DNA from: Gammaproteobacteria bacterium
Lineage (GTDB): Bacteria; Pseudomonadota; Gammaproteobacteria; HK1
Reading direction: 5' to 3'
NCBI GenBank assembly: GCA_021773635.1
Contig: JAJFJV010000026.1
Location: 40,857 to 104,856 of the forward strand
DNA: 64,000 nt
A program made the translations under genes and the position numbers. The notes beneath the pieces were generated by a model. The model was not told the DNA's origin. It worked only from the letters and a program-made list of their open reading frames with translations, and ran no database searches. Positions 8,313-16,516 of this stretch are shown here, piece by piece; within the stretch, counting starts at the first letter, position 1; every line of letters starts with the position of its first letter.

Positions 8313-9554
8313 ATGAGAAAGATACTCACGGGCGTCTTGCTGGCCGCACTCGTTGGTGCGCCGCTGATTATAGTTGGCCCGGTGCTACAACGGTCGATGG
8401 CCTCGTTGGAATGCGTTCCGGCAAGTTACCCGGAGTCACCCTTGAGTACCGATATCCAGTTCAGCGACCGTTACCCGGCCGCGCGCGCGCGGTTTCTGGA
8501 TGCGGCCGCTGACAATGGCATCACGGTGGAATCACTACGTCATCAACTGACCGGGCCCCACGGTGAGAACCTGTTTACCGATATCGCGTGGATCGGCCCA
8601 GCCAATGCGCCCACGGTGTTGCTACTGATATCTGGCACGCACGGTGTCGAGGGTTTTGCCGGTTCCGCGATCCAGACCGGCCTGCTGCAGGATGGTATTG
8701 CAACCCGCCTGCCTCCGAGCTTGGCGATTCTGATGGTGCATGCAATCAACCCATGGGGTATGGCACACCTGCGCCGTTTCAACGAGGACAATATCGACGT
8801 CAACCGTAATGGCATCGACCACCGTGCCTTACCACCCGAAAATCCCGGGTACCAGCGCATGGCCGCGTTGCTGGCCCCCGTCGACATGAACCTGGCATCG
8901 GAGTTCGTCGCTTGGTCAGGGCTACTGTGGAATAGCCTGCGGCATGGCCGCCAGGCGGTGGTCAGCGCCATCAGCCAGGGCCAGTACTCACACCCGCGTG
9001 GCCTGTTTTACGGCGGCGATGATGCAACCTGGTCCAGCCGCATACTGCAAGGCATTACGGTACGCCACCTCGGCACAGCGCAACACGTTATAGTCCTCGA
9101 TATCCATACGGGCCTCGGCGCGTTTGGTAACGCGGCGCTGATGGTCAGCGAAACTAGAAACCCGCTGGTCCACCAGCGGGCGGCCAGGATCTGGGGTGAC
9201 GACAAGGTCGATGCCCGGGTCAAGGGTACGTCGGTATCGGTATATCTAAATACCACCCTCAAGGATATCCTCGCGCCGCTTCTGCCCGATACAACGGTAA
9301 CACCCGTGACGCTTGAATTTGGGACGGTGCCACGCGACGAAGCGCTCATTGCGTTGCGCACGGAGAACTGGCTGCATCATCACGGTGGACCCGGACACCC
9401 GCGCTATGACGCCATCAAGACCTGCCTGACGTCGGCATTCAATCCAAATTCGGGCGAGTGGCAAATGCTGGTTTGGAAGCAGGGCCGCGAGGTAGTGGAA
9501 TCGGTGCTAGCGTGGGCGCGCGCCCGGCCGACAGAAACCGTGGCTCCGGTGTAG
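8313..9554 (+). CDS. exported DUF2817 (M14-like zinc carboxypeptidase fold) protein
   Basis: A 413-residue protein with an N-terminal hydrophobic signal or anchor (about 5-26), so it should act in the periplasm or at the membrane. It matches the DUF2817 family, related to M14 zinc carboxypeptidases. Candidate zinc and catalytic residues are visible: H110 and E113 in SGTHGVEG, the substrate-binding NRN at 164-166, H265 in LDIHTGLG, and the general-base candidate E335 in TLEFGT. The start is set by AGGGGA just before the ATG, and the gene lies 9 bp after the radical SAM gene, so both are probably driven by the sigma-54 promoter. The substrate, likely a peptide or amide, is not known. Confidence 0.78.
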   Translation: MRKILTGVLLAALVGAPLIIVGPVLQRSMASLECVPASYPESPLSTDIQFSDRYPAARARFLDAAADNGITVESLRHQLTGPHGENLFTDIAWIGPANAPTVLLLISGTHGVEGFAGSAIQTGLLQDGIATRLPPSLAILMVHAINPWGMAHLRRFNEDNIDVNRNGIDHRALPPENPGYQRMAALLAPVDMNLASEFVAWSGLLWNSLRHGRQAVVSAISQGQYSHPRGLFYGGDDATWSSRILQGITVRHLGTAQHVIVLDIHTGLGAFGNAALMVSETRNPLVHQRAARIWGDDKVDARVKGTSVSVYLNTTLKDILAPLLPDTTVTPVTLEFGTVPRDEALIALRTENWLHHHGGPGHPRYDAIKTCLTSAFNPNSGEWQMLVWKQGREVVESVLAWARARPTETVAPV

Positions 9555-9591
9555 CTCCGGTAGAGAGAAGCGAGAAATCACGAGTCCAGAC

Positions 9592-9918
9592 ATGTATAGC
9601 ATTTGGCGCGAGTTGAAGGGCTGGGGCCTTCTCTTTCTTTGGATTGTGGGGATCATTGTCTTGGTCCTCCTCACACCGCTGTTTTCTCTAGTCGGACGAT
9701 TCAAACGACGCAACCGCCGGGCATCTGAGCAGGAAGAGGACCAGCAAGTCCAGACCTCGCCATCAACCTCGGAACCAGTAGAAGAAGATGAATGTAAGCC
9801 ACTTACGTTCTGGTCAATGGTTTGTCTCGAATGGCAAATTCGATTCATCATGGCTGCGGTGGGGTTGGTTGTGGTGCTCATCGGGGTTGCCGTGGGGATG
9901 CTTTTAGCCGCGATCTGA
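9592..9918 (+). CDS. small membrane protein of unknown function
   Basis: A 108-residue protein not recognised from any family. It has two predicted transmembrane helices, at about 11-33 (GLLFLWIVGIIVLVLLTPLF) and 84-107 (IMAAVGLVVVLIGVAVGMLL). They are separated by a charged loop with RFKRRNRR followed by an acidic, Ser/Thr-rich stretch (SEQEEDQQ, EPVEEDE). A GAGAGAAG stretch lies about 20 bases upstream. It is 37 bp after the DUF2817 gene and could be the last gene of the sigma-54 unit, but base composition changes at this junction and no specific link is visible. Confidence 0.55.
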   Translation: MYSIWRELKGWGLLFLWIVGIIVLVLLTPLFSLVGRFKRRNRRASEQEEDQQVQTSPSTSEPVEEDECKPLTFWSMVCLEWQIRFIMAAVGLVVVLIGVAVGMLLAAI

Positions 9919-10266
9919 ACAAAATCTAAACCAAGAGCGCTCACGTGGCGAAGCCAAGAGTTTTCTAGCTGAAGAACGCCGGTCCAAGGGCAGGGGCATG
10001 TGGTTGCGCTGCTTTTCGACGAATAGACCGATTCCTCTTCCTGATATTCTTTAGACTTCTCGATGGGCTTCACGATCATCGGATGATCCAAATGTCCGGG
10101 ATTTAGGGATCTAGTGTCGCCAGTATGCATTTCGCTTCGGCCTTACGTAATTTGCCGAACCGGAGGAGATTTGAGTACGCGGATCGTTGTAGCGGCTGCC
10201 CCTTGACTGAATTTGTCAGACTCCGGATCGAGTTACCCAGCAGACCATTTATGAGGCGAATCACTC
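9919..10266. other. gene-free interval in accessory block
   Basis: No convincing gene, RNA or repeat was found in these 348 bases. Open frames cross it on both strands but lack ribosome-binding sites and recognisable protein features. A TTGACT at 10203 could be a -35 box for the M28 peptidase gene, but no good -10 partner was found. Confidence 0.4.
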
Positions 10267-11274
10267 ATGCGACCCTGGCAGGCGAAGACCTTCAAATGTG
10301 CGGCAACCTCCCTTGTCTTCCTGTTGGTTATCGGTGTCGGCCTGTGGATGACGGTCACGCAACCTCTGATTGGGGAAGTCTCTCCGACCGAGCCGATCAC
10401 TGTTGATCCTTTTCGTCTGCGGACACATGTGACGGCTCTCGCCGAGGAATTTCGACCACGCGATTGGCTGCACCCAAAAAATCTGGATCAGGCGGCAGGC
10501 TACATTCGGAGCGAGTTTGAGAGCGCAGGATTGACGGTGGCGGATCAAACATATGAGATGGAAGGCAGAACCTATCGAAACGTCATCGCATCAATTGGGC
10601 CGGATACCAAGGGCCGGGTCGTTGTAGGGGCCCACTACGATGCGTTTGGTGAACTTCCCGGAGCCGACGACAACGCAAGTGGAGTGGCAGGCCTGATCGA
10701 GCTTGCACATCGACTGCCTGGAATCAATTCTAGCGTTCGAATAGATCTCGTGGCATTTACCCTGGAAGAGCCCATGACTCCTGAGGGCGACGGGCTGTTC
10801 CGCAGCGAGTTCGGAGGCAGTTCCGTCTACATCCGTTCGCTTGAGGAACAAGGACGGGGCGTTCGCGTGTTTCTCAACTTGGAAATGATCGGATATTTTA
10901 GCGATGAAAATGGGAGTCAGCAGTTCCCGTTGGGTCTCATCGGTATGTTCTATCCGTCGATGGGTAACTTCATCACGATCGTTGGCCGCGTAGGGCAGGG
11001 AAAGATCGTTCGTCGCGTCAAGGGAGCAATGCGGTCGGCCACCGCCCTCCCGGTTCATTCCATGAGTGCACACGAGATTGTTGAAGGCGTGGATTGGTCC
11101 GACCATTCCAACTTCTGGAATGCGGGTTATGATGCCGTGATGATCACAGATACGAGTTTCCTGCGTAACACTGCGTATCACACGGAGGGAGACACTGCGG
11201 ATCGACTTGACTACGAGCGCATGGCAATGGTCGTCGAGGGCGTCTACGCTGCTGTGAGAGAGTTCGCCCGGTGA
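10267..11274 (+). CDS. M28 family zinc aminopeptidase, membrane-anchored or exported
   Basis: A 335-residue metallopeptidase of the M28 (aminopeptidase Y/S) family. An N-terminal hydrophobic segment at about 11-31 directs it to the membrane or periplasm. The co-catalytic zinc ligands and catalytic residues are in order: H123 in AHYDAF, D134 or D135 in GADDNASG, the E167-E168 pair, E206 in NLEMIGY, and H305 in AYHTEGDT. It is expected to remove N-terminal amino acids from peptides. A GAGGCGAA stretch precedes the ATG. It lies downstream of the sigma-54 unit but is separated from it by nearly 350 bp, so common control is unproven. Confidence 0.88.
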   Translation: MRPWQAKTFKCAATSLVFLLVIGVGLWMTVTQPLIGEVSPTEPITVDPFRLRTHVTALAEEFRPRDWLHPKNLDQAAGYIRSEFESAGLTVADQTYEMEGRTYRNVIASIGPDTKGRVVVGAHYDAFGELPGADDNASGVAGLIELAHRLPGINSSVRIDLVAFTLEEPMTPEGDGLFRSEFGGSSVYIRSLEEQGRGVRVFLNLEMIGYFSDENGSQQFPLGLIGMFYPSMGNFITIVGRVGQGKIVRRVKGAMRSATALPVHSMSAHEIVEGVDWSDHSNFWNAGYDAVMITDTSFLRNTAYHTEGDTADRLDYERMAMVVEGVYAAVREFAR

Positions 11275-11348
11275 TGTCGGTGTCACCAATGCGCGGTGTT
11301 TGCTATTGGGTGCGATCAGCGTCTAAATCTGATAGACCCCCAGAATTC

Positions 11349-12182
11349 CTAATCCTCTGGCCCGGAGGTTTTCCCCTCAATCAACGCATAGGCAGAATGA
11401 TTGTGGATGGATTCAAAGTTTTCTGACTCCACCACGTAGTGACCAATCCGGTCGTCGTTGTTTAATCTGATAGCCACATCCCGGACCATGTCCTCGACAA
11501 ACTTGGGATTGTCATAGGCCTGCTCGGTCACAAACTTCTCATCCGGTCGCTTTAGCAGGCCATAGAGCTGACAGGACGCTTCGCCTTCAACAATATCTAT
11601 AAGCTCCTCGATCCACACGAAATCAAGGGTCTCGGCGCGCACGGTCACGCAGGAGCGCTGGTTATGCGCGCCGTAGTCGGAAATCTGTTTTGAACAGGGG
11701 CACAGGCTCGTTACCGGGACCTCCACCTTGATGTCCATGTGCGCCTGACCATCGGTAATCCGGCCGATCAGGCTGATTTGGTAATCGATCAGGCTCCTTA
11801 CCCCGGTGACGGGAGCGGCCTTGTCGACAAAGTACGGGAAGCTCATTTCAATATCCCCGGATTCTGCCTCCAGTCGTTCAGTCATTTCCGACAGCATGTG
11901 CCGGAAGGATTTGGTCGTGATTTCGTATTCGTGCTGATTCAGGATCTCCACGAAACGGGACATATGGGTGCCCTTGAAATCGTGGGGCAGGTTTACGTAC
12001 ATATTGAAGTTGGCGATGGTGTGTTGCTCGCCTCCGGAGCGGTCTCGCACCCGTACCGGATGGCGGATGCCCTTGATGCCCACCTTGTCGATGGCAATAC
12101 GGCGGGAATCCCGGCTACCCTGTACGTCGGCCATCTGCTCCCCGGCCGGAATTTCAATCACGCTGTCTAGCTTTGCTTTCAT
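11349..12182 (-). CDS. folE2: GTP cyclohydrolase FolE2 (type IB)
   Basis: A 277-residue cytoplasmic enzyme that converts GTP to 7,8-dihydroneopterin triphosphate, the first step to folate and to queuosine precursors. Family motifs are visible: NFNMYVNLP near 59-67, the conserved cysteine region [19 protein letters not shown] starting at 159 (C161 and C163), and a C-terminal [10 protein letters not shown]. FolE2 does not depend on zinc in the way FolE does and is often a zinc-starvation isoform, though no Zur-like site was found. It overlaps queD by 4 bp, which suggests translational coupling and a shared pterin pathway. Confidence 0.95.
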   Translation of the reverse strand: MKAKLDSVIEIPAGEQMADVQGSRDSRRIAIDKVGIKGIRHPVRVRDRSGGEQHTIANFNMYVNLPHDFKGTHMSRFVEILNQHEYEITTKSFRHMLSEMTERLEAESGDIEMSFPYFVDKAAPVTGVRSLIDYQISLIGRITDGQAHMDIKVEVPVTSLCPCSKQISDYGAHNQRSCVTVRAETLDFVWIEELIDIVEGEASCQLYGLLKRPDEKFVTEQAYDNPKFVEDMVRDVAIRLNNDDRIGHYVVESENFESIHNHSAYALIEGKTSGPED

Positions 12183-12565
12183 GGTTGCCTATCACTGTAT
12201 TTCACGCAGGCATGGTCGGTCTCCCAAAGGGTGATCGCACACACGCGGACGCGCTCATCGTCGAGGGTTTTGGCTATCTCCCGATAAAGATACCGGGCCA
12301 GGTTTTCCGCCGTCGGGTTAATTTCGTCAAAGGGTGAAATGTCGTTTAGATAACGGTGGTCAAGTTTGTCGGTGGCATCGCGGGTGAGCTGGCGTATGCG
12401 TTTGAAATCTATCGCCATCCCGAGTTCATCCAGAGCAATGGCCTCTGCTTCCACTTCGACCTTCCAGTTATGACCATGCATACGGCTACAGGCCCCTGGA
12501 TAGTCGCGCAGGGTGTGGGCCGAGGAAAAGTCGGTAGTGACCTTGAGGGTGTAGTTATCAGACAT
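12179..12565 (-). CDS. queD: 6-carboxy-5,6,7,8-tetrahydropterin synthase QueD
   Basis: A 128-residue enzyme of queuosine (preQ0) biosynthesis that converts dihydroneopterin triphosphate, the FolE2 product, to 6-carboxytetrahydropterin. Zinc ligands H17, H30 and H32 and the catalytic C26 are visible in the CSRMHGHNW region, the CxxxHGH signature that distinguishes QueD from eukaryotic PTPS. The motif LDHRYLND lies at 68-75. The overlap with folE2 places enzyme and substrate supply in one operon. A candidate promoter with a palindromic -10 region lies immediately upstream. Confidence 0.93.
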   Translation of the reverse strand: MSDNYTLKVTTDFSSAHTLRDYPGACSRMHGHNWKVEVEAEAIALDELGMAIDFKRIRQLTRDATDKLDHRYLNDISPFDEINPTAENLARYLYREIAKTLDDERVRVCAITLWETDHACVKYSDRQP

Positions 12566-12576
12566 AATATCCGAGT

Positions 12577-12605
12577 ATTTTACTCAGGTTATGGCTCGCT
12601 GCCAA
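12577..12605 (-). promoter_or_regulatory. probable queD-folE2 promoter with palindromic -10 region
   Basis: On the minus strand TTGGCA (12605-12600) and TAAAAT (12582-12577) are 17 bp apart. The -10 box lies within the palindrome GAGTA-N3-TACTC (12573-12585), which could be an operator. The -10 box ends only 11 bp before the queD ATG, so a transcript from this promoter would have almost no leader and no Shine-Dalgarno. The sequence loosely resembles IscR type 1 sites, but with G and C exchanged at the key symmetric position. Confidence 0.4.
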
Positions 12606-12638
12606 ACCGTGGACGATGTGCGCTATCTATCGGAGCTT

Positions 12639-13541
12639 TCAGTGCTGGCGGCACACGATAAATTCAGAAATTTCTCGTAGCGACCCGGCGGCCGTTCCCA
12701 GTGAGGAGAGACTGGACAGAGCCTCTTCATGCAACTCCCGGGCCCGATGTTTGGCCGGTGCCAGCCCCATCAGGGAGGTGTAGGTGGGTTTGTCTCGCGC
12801 CAGATCCGCGCCTCTTTGTTTTCCCAGGGTATGCGTATCACCCTCTACGTCGAGAATATCGTCCTGAATCTGAAAGGCGAGTCCGATACAGCTGGCGTAG
12901 TGGTCGAGTTTCTTCAGCACGCTACGGTCGACCACGGGAGCTGCAAGGGCGCCGAGTTTAACACTGGCGCGAATAAGGGCACCGGTTTTGTGGATATGCA
13001 TATTCTCCAGCTCGGTCAGGTTGAGGCGGTTGCCCACCGCGGCCAGATCCATAGCCTGACCACCCGCCATCCCGCGCGAACCAGAGGCCTGACTCAGGGT
13101 TTCTATCATCTCCAGGGAGCGGCGAGCATTGATACCTTCGGAGGTCTCATGGGCCAGCATATTAAAAGCCTGGGTTTGCAGCGCATCACCAACAAGAATT
13201 GCTGTGGCTTCATCAAAGGCCTTGTGGCAAGTGGGCTGACCCCGCCTCAGATCATCATCATCCATGGCTGGCAGATCATCGTGTACCAGGGAATAGGCGT
13301 GGATAAGCTCCATTGCGCAGGCCGGGGCATCAAGCTGTTGCAGATCGGCGTCAAGAGCGGTGCCAGTGGCGTAGACCAGTACGGCACGAATTCGCTTGCC
13401 CCCGTTCAGTACCGCGTAGCGCATGGCCTCGTGCAGGCGTGAGGGTTCAATATCGGCAGCGGGCAGACGCGTTTGCAGGGCCTGTTCAACCCGTCGCCGA
13501 TAATCATCCAGCATTTGCCTGAATTGATGGTCAGTTTGCAT
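12639..13541 (-). CDS. ispA: (2E,6E)-farnesyl diphosphate synthase
   Basis: A 300-residue short-chain trans-prenyltransferase that makes farnesyl diphosphate from IPP and DMAPP/GPP in the cytoplasm. Both Asp-rich motifs are present: the first at 87-95 (HDDLPAMDD) and the second, QDDILD, near 226-231. NGGKRIR at 46-52 and HKTG near 184-187 bind diphosphate. The ATG at 13541 is preferred because it gives family length and overlaps the xseB end by 11 bp; an upstream ATG at 13658 lies inside xseB and adds unrelated residues. The usual partner dxs is not adjacent. queD and folE2 follow instead. Confidence 0.94.
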   Translation of the reverse strand: MQTDHQFRQMLDDYRRRVEQALQTRLPAADIEPSRLHEAMRYAVLNGGKRIRAVLVYATGTALDADLQQLDAPACAMELIHAYSLVHDDLPAMDDDDLRRGQPTCHKAFDEATAILVGDALQTQAFNMLAHETSEGINARRSLEMIETLSQASGSRGMAGGQAMDLAAVGNRLNLTELENMHIHKTGALIRASVKLGALAAPVVDRSVLKKLDHYASCIGLAFQIQDDILDVEGDTHTLGKQRGADLARDKPTYTSLMGLAPAKHRARELHEEALSSLSSLGTAAGSLREISEFIVCRQH

Positions 13542-13770
13542 CCGCGTCAAAGGCTTCCGTCGCGGCGCCACCCTCTTTCTCAGTGAGAATACGGATTCGC
13601 TGCTCGGCGGCATCCAGCGCCTGCTGACACTGCTGGCTAAGTGCTGTTCCACGTTCAAAGGTCTGCATGGATTCTTCCAGGCTTAATTGCCCAGATTCCA
13701 TTCGGGCAACCAGTTGTTCCAGTTCTTTTATGGCGGCCTCGAAATCCGGGGCTTTTTTCTTGCGTGGCAC
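13531..13770 (-). CDS. xseB: exodeoxyribonuclease VII small subunit
   Basis: A 79-residue helical subunit of exonuclease VII, which degrades single-stranded DNA together with XseA. The core DFEAAIKELEQLVARMESG and LSLEESMQTFERGTAL is typical. The GTG start at 13770 is chosen because GGGAG lies about eight bases upstream and the N-terminus PRKKKAPDFE matches the family. A longer frame to 13881 has a Pro/Arg-rich, non-homologous extension. It overlaps ispA by 11 bp, the common xseB-ispA arrangement. xseA is not in the window. Confidence 0.93.
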   Translation of the reverse strand: MPRKKKAPDFEAAIKELEQLVARMESGQLSLEESMQTFERGTALSQQCQQALDAAEQRIRILTEKEGGAATEAFDADAN

Positions 13771-13971
13771 GCGGTGATGCTCCCAATCAGATGAGGAGCG
13801 AATTGTAATCGATCTTGGCCGTGGTGGAGGAGGGCAAATAGCGTCGCACGATGGTCTGGTGTGTAAATGGCCACTGCCCACATGAGAGTACCGGTGTCCA
13901 GGAGCAACTTTGGACTGAATCCGGGCATAATGCGCGCTGTGGGTATATACGCGTTCTATTGAGTATTCAGT

Positions 13972-14562
13972 ATGAAGAGAAATTATTCTTTGCTTCGGGC
14001 GATGTGCTGTCTCAGCCTGGCTCTTTTTGTGTGTTCAGCCTGGGCCCAGATTGATGAAGAAGAACCCAAGCCCTGGCTGGAAGAAAAGGCCGAGCCCTGG
14101 AAGGAGCAGGGATACAAACTTCCCCCTTATCCTCGCGAGCAGGACCTGGCCCCCCTTATTGCCTCCGGACTGAGCCTGCAACATGAGTATTTCATCGATT
14201 TGAATTCGCTTTCCCGCGGGGACGATAACGTGTTTCGCTATACCATCGTCGTGAGCTCTGCCAGCGGTGCGCGCAACATTTTTCATGAGGGAATTCGCTG
14301 TTTGGGCGGGGTTGCTATCCAGGCCCCCGCACTGGTGAAAATATACGCCTACGGCAGTTCTTCCGGCGAGTTTCGACCCGCGCGTACCAGTGAATGGCGT
14401 CGGCTTAGAGGGAACGGCGTATATTCGTATCGACGCGCCCTGGCCGATGATTTTTTTTGCGATGCCCCTATGGCCTACCTTGATACACGTCGTATGAAGC
14501 TGCGCTTTGCCGGGAAAGACTGGAGTGATGGAAGTGGTAGTACTGAGGAAATAGAGCGATAA
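13972..14562 (+). CDS. CNP1-like family exported protein
   Basis: A 196-residue protein with a clear signal peptide (about 1-25, cleavage after CSAWA). The mature part resembles the CNP1-like family, best known in beta- and gammaproteobacteria and without a firm function. Features are KPWLEEKAEPWKEQGYKLP near the mature start, a central RYTIVVSSASGARNIFHEG, and two possible disulfide cysteines in the domain (GIRCLGG and DDFFCDAP). It ends 24 bp before parE and runs in the same direction, but no functional link to topoisomerase IV is expected. Confidence 0.75.
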   Translation: MKRNYSLLRAMCCLSLALFVCSAWAQIDEEEPKPWLEEKAEPWKEQGYKLPPYPREQDLAPLIASGLSLQHEYFIDLNSLSRGDDNVFRYTIVVSSASGARNIFHEGIRCLGGVAIQAPALVKIYAYGSSSGEFRPARTSEWRRLRGNGVYSYRRALADDFFCDAPMAYLDTRRMKLRFAGKDWSDGSGSTEEIER

Positions 14563-14586
14563 ACGCATGCCAGGTAGCCACAAGAA

Positions 14587-16470
14587 ATGACTGAAAATTA
14601 TGACGCCTCTGCTATTGAGGTGCTTAGCGGGCTCGACCCGGTACGTCGCCGGCCGGGGATGTATACCGATACCACCCGCCCCAACCACCTTGCCCAGGAA
14701 GTCATCGACAACAGCGTTGATGAAGCCATTGCCGGCCACGCGACCCGCATCAGCGTCAGCCTGAAGAAAGATGGTTCCCTGCTGGTCAGCGACGATGGAC
14801 GCGGGATGCCTGTAGACATCCATCCCGAGGAAGGGATGCCTGCAGTCGAGCTGATCATGACCCGACTGCACGCCGGCGGTAAGTTCTCCTCCGATAACTA
14901 TCGTTTTTCCGGTGGTCTTCACGGGGTGGGCATCTCGGTGGTCAATGCCTTGTCCCGGCACCTGGAAGTCTGGGTTCGGCGCGATGGCAAGGAATTCAAT
15001 ATGGCCTTCGCCAACGGCGAAAAGGTTTCCGATCTGGAGGTCGTGGGCAGCGTCGGCCAGCGCAATACCGGTACCACCGTCCACTTCTGGCCCGATCCCG
15101 GATTCTTTGATTCTCCCCGTTTTTCCCTGGCCAGCCTGCGTCACGTCATGCGTGCCAAGGCGGTATTGTGCCCGGGCCTCGTCATGGAGCTTCTTGATGA
15201 GGAAAGTGGTGAAGATGCCCTGTGGTGCTTCGAGGACGGGCCTGGGGGCTATCTGGCCGAGGCCACCGCAGGGGTCGAGCTGTTGCCGCCCACCCCCTTC
15301 ACTGGCAGCCTGGAGGGCAATACCGAGGCCGTGGACTGGGCGGTTCTGTGGCTGCCGGACGAAGGGGAGTGCCTGACCGAGAGCTACGTTAATCTGGTGC
15401 CTACGGCCCAGGGTGGAACCCACGTCAATGGCCTGCGGGCCGGATTGCTGGAGGCCGTGAGGGAATATTGCGAGTTCCGCAAGCTGTTGCCGCGAGGGCT
15501 AAAGATTGCCCCGGATGATGTATGGGAGCGCTGTGCCTACGTGCTCTCCGTGAAGATGCTGGAGCCCCAGTTTACCGGCCAAACCAAGGAGAGATTATCC
15601 TCGCGGGAATGTGCGGCCTTTGTTTCCGGGGTAGTGCGGGACGCCTTCAGCCTGTGGCTCAACCAGCATCCGGAAACCGGCGATCGCATCGCCAATCTGG
15701 CTATCGAAAACGCCCAACGCCGTAGCCGCAAGGGTCGCAAGATAATCCGTCGGAAGTATGTCTCCGGCCCCCCCTTGCCGGGCAAGCTGTCGGACTGCAG
15801 TTCGCAGGATTTGAGCGAGACCGAGTTGTTTGTGGTGGAGGGGGATTCGGCGGGTGGTTCGGCCAAACAGGCGCGAGACCGTGAGTTTCAGGCGGTCATG
15901 CCCTTGCGCGGAAAGATCCTCAATACCTGGGAACTGCCATCAACCGAAGTCCTGGCTTCCCAGGAGATCCACAATATTTCTGTTGCCCTCGGGGTGGAGC
16001 CTGGCGGGGATCTGACAGGATTGCGTTATGGCAAGCTCTGCATACTCGCCGATGCCGACTCGGACGGGGCCCACATCGCCACCCTGATCTGCGCTCTTAT
16101 GCTGCGGCATTTCCGGCCTCTGGTGGACGCCGGACATGTTTATGTCGCCATGCCCCCGCTTTATCGCATTGATGTGGGCAAGGACGTCTTCTATGCCCTT
16201 GATGATGCGGAGAAGAAGGGCGTGCTGGAGCGTATCGCGGCCGAAAAGCGGCGTGGCAAGGTCAATGTTCAGCGCTTCAAGGGTCTGGGAGAAATGAACC
16301 CGGTGCAGCTGCGAGAGACGACCATGGCACCCGAAACCCGCCGCCTGGTGCAATTAACCGCTGCGGCCGAAGATGAAACGGAAGCCATGCTGGACATGCT
16401 GCTGGCCAAAGCACGCTCTCCGGACCGGCGGGCCTGGCTGGAGGACAGCGGCAATCTGGCAACGGTGTAG
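14587..16470 (+). CDS. parE: DNA topoisomerase IV subunit B
   Basis: A 627-residue ATPase subunit of topoisomerase IV, which decatenates replicated chromosomes with ParC. The GHKL ATPase motifs are visible: VIDNSVDEA near 39, DDGRGMPVD near 75, and GGLHGVGISVVNALS near 108-122. The TOPRIM domain starts at LFVVEGDSAGGSAKQ and includes DADSDGAHI. Length matches E. coli ParE (630). parC lies about 2.4 kb downstream; the pair is split by a transporter operon on the opposite strand. Confidence 0.97.
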   Translation: MTENYDASAIEVLSGLDPVRRRPGMYTDTTRPNHLAQEVIDNSVDEAIAGHATRISVSLKKDGSLLVSDDGRGMPVDIHPEEGMPAVELIMTRLHAGGKFSSDNYRFSGGLHGVGISVVNALSRHLEVWVRRDGKEFNMAFANGEKVSDLEVVGSVGQRNTGTTVHFWPDPGFFDSPRFSLASLRHVMRAKAVLCPGLVMELLDEESGEDALWCFEDGPGGYLAEATAGVELLPPTPFTGSLEGNTEAVDWAVLWLPDEGECLTESYVNLVPTAQGGTHVNGLRAGLLEAVREYCEFRKLLPRGLKIAPDDVWERCAYVLSVKMLEPQFTGQTKERLSSRECAAFVSGVVRDAFSLWLNQHPETGDRIANLAIENAQRRSRKGRKIIRRKYVSGPPLPGKLSDCSSQDLSETELFVVEGDSAGGSAKQARDREFQAVMPLRGKILNTWELPSTEVLASQEIHNISVALGVEPGGDLTGLRYGKLCILADADSDGAHIATLICALMLRHFRPLVDAGHVYVAMPPLYRIDVGKDVFYALDDAEKKGVLERIAAEKRRGKVNVQRFKGLGEMNPVQLRETTMAPETRRLVQLTAAAEDETEAMLDMLLAKARSPDRRAWLEDSGNLATV

Positions 16471-16516
16471 GGCCTGCTTCCCCCGACTCCGAGTCGAATG
16501 GCCCGTGCTTTAGCCG

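Noticed and set aside
9507..10130. 207-codon minus-strand open frame over the DUF2817 end and the small membrane-protein gene
   Set aside because: It is Ser/Thr/Arg-rich and without motifs. It conflicts with the better-supported plus-strand genes.
10125..10406. 93-codon plus-strand frame overlapping the M28 peptidase start
   Set aside because: It overlaps the signal-bearing start of the M28 peptidase in another frame and has no recognisable features.
12573..12585. Possible IscR type 1 operator before queD
   Set aside because: Length and symmetry fit, but G and C are swapped at the key symmetric positions. It is kept only as an unassigned palindrome.
14035..15423. Long open frame (462 codons) on the minus strand over the CNP1-like gene and parE
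   Set aside because: It lies entirely antisense to two well-supported genes, has no recognisable domain or ribosome-binding site, and comes from GC-rich codon bias.
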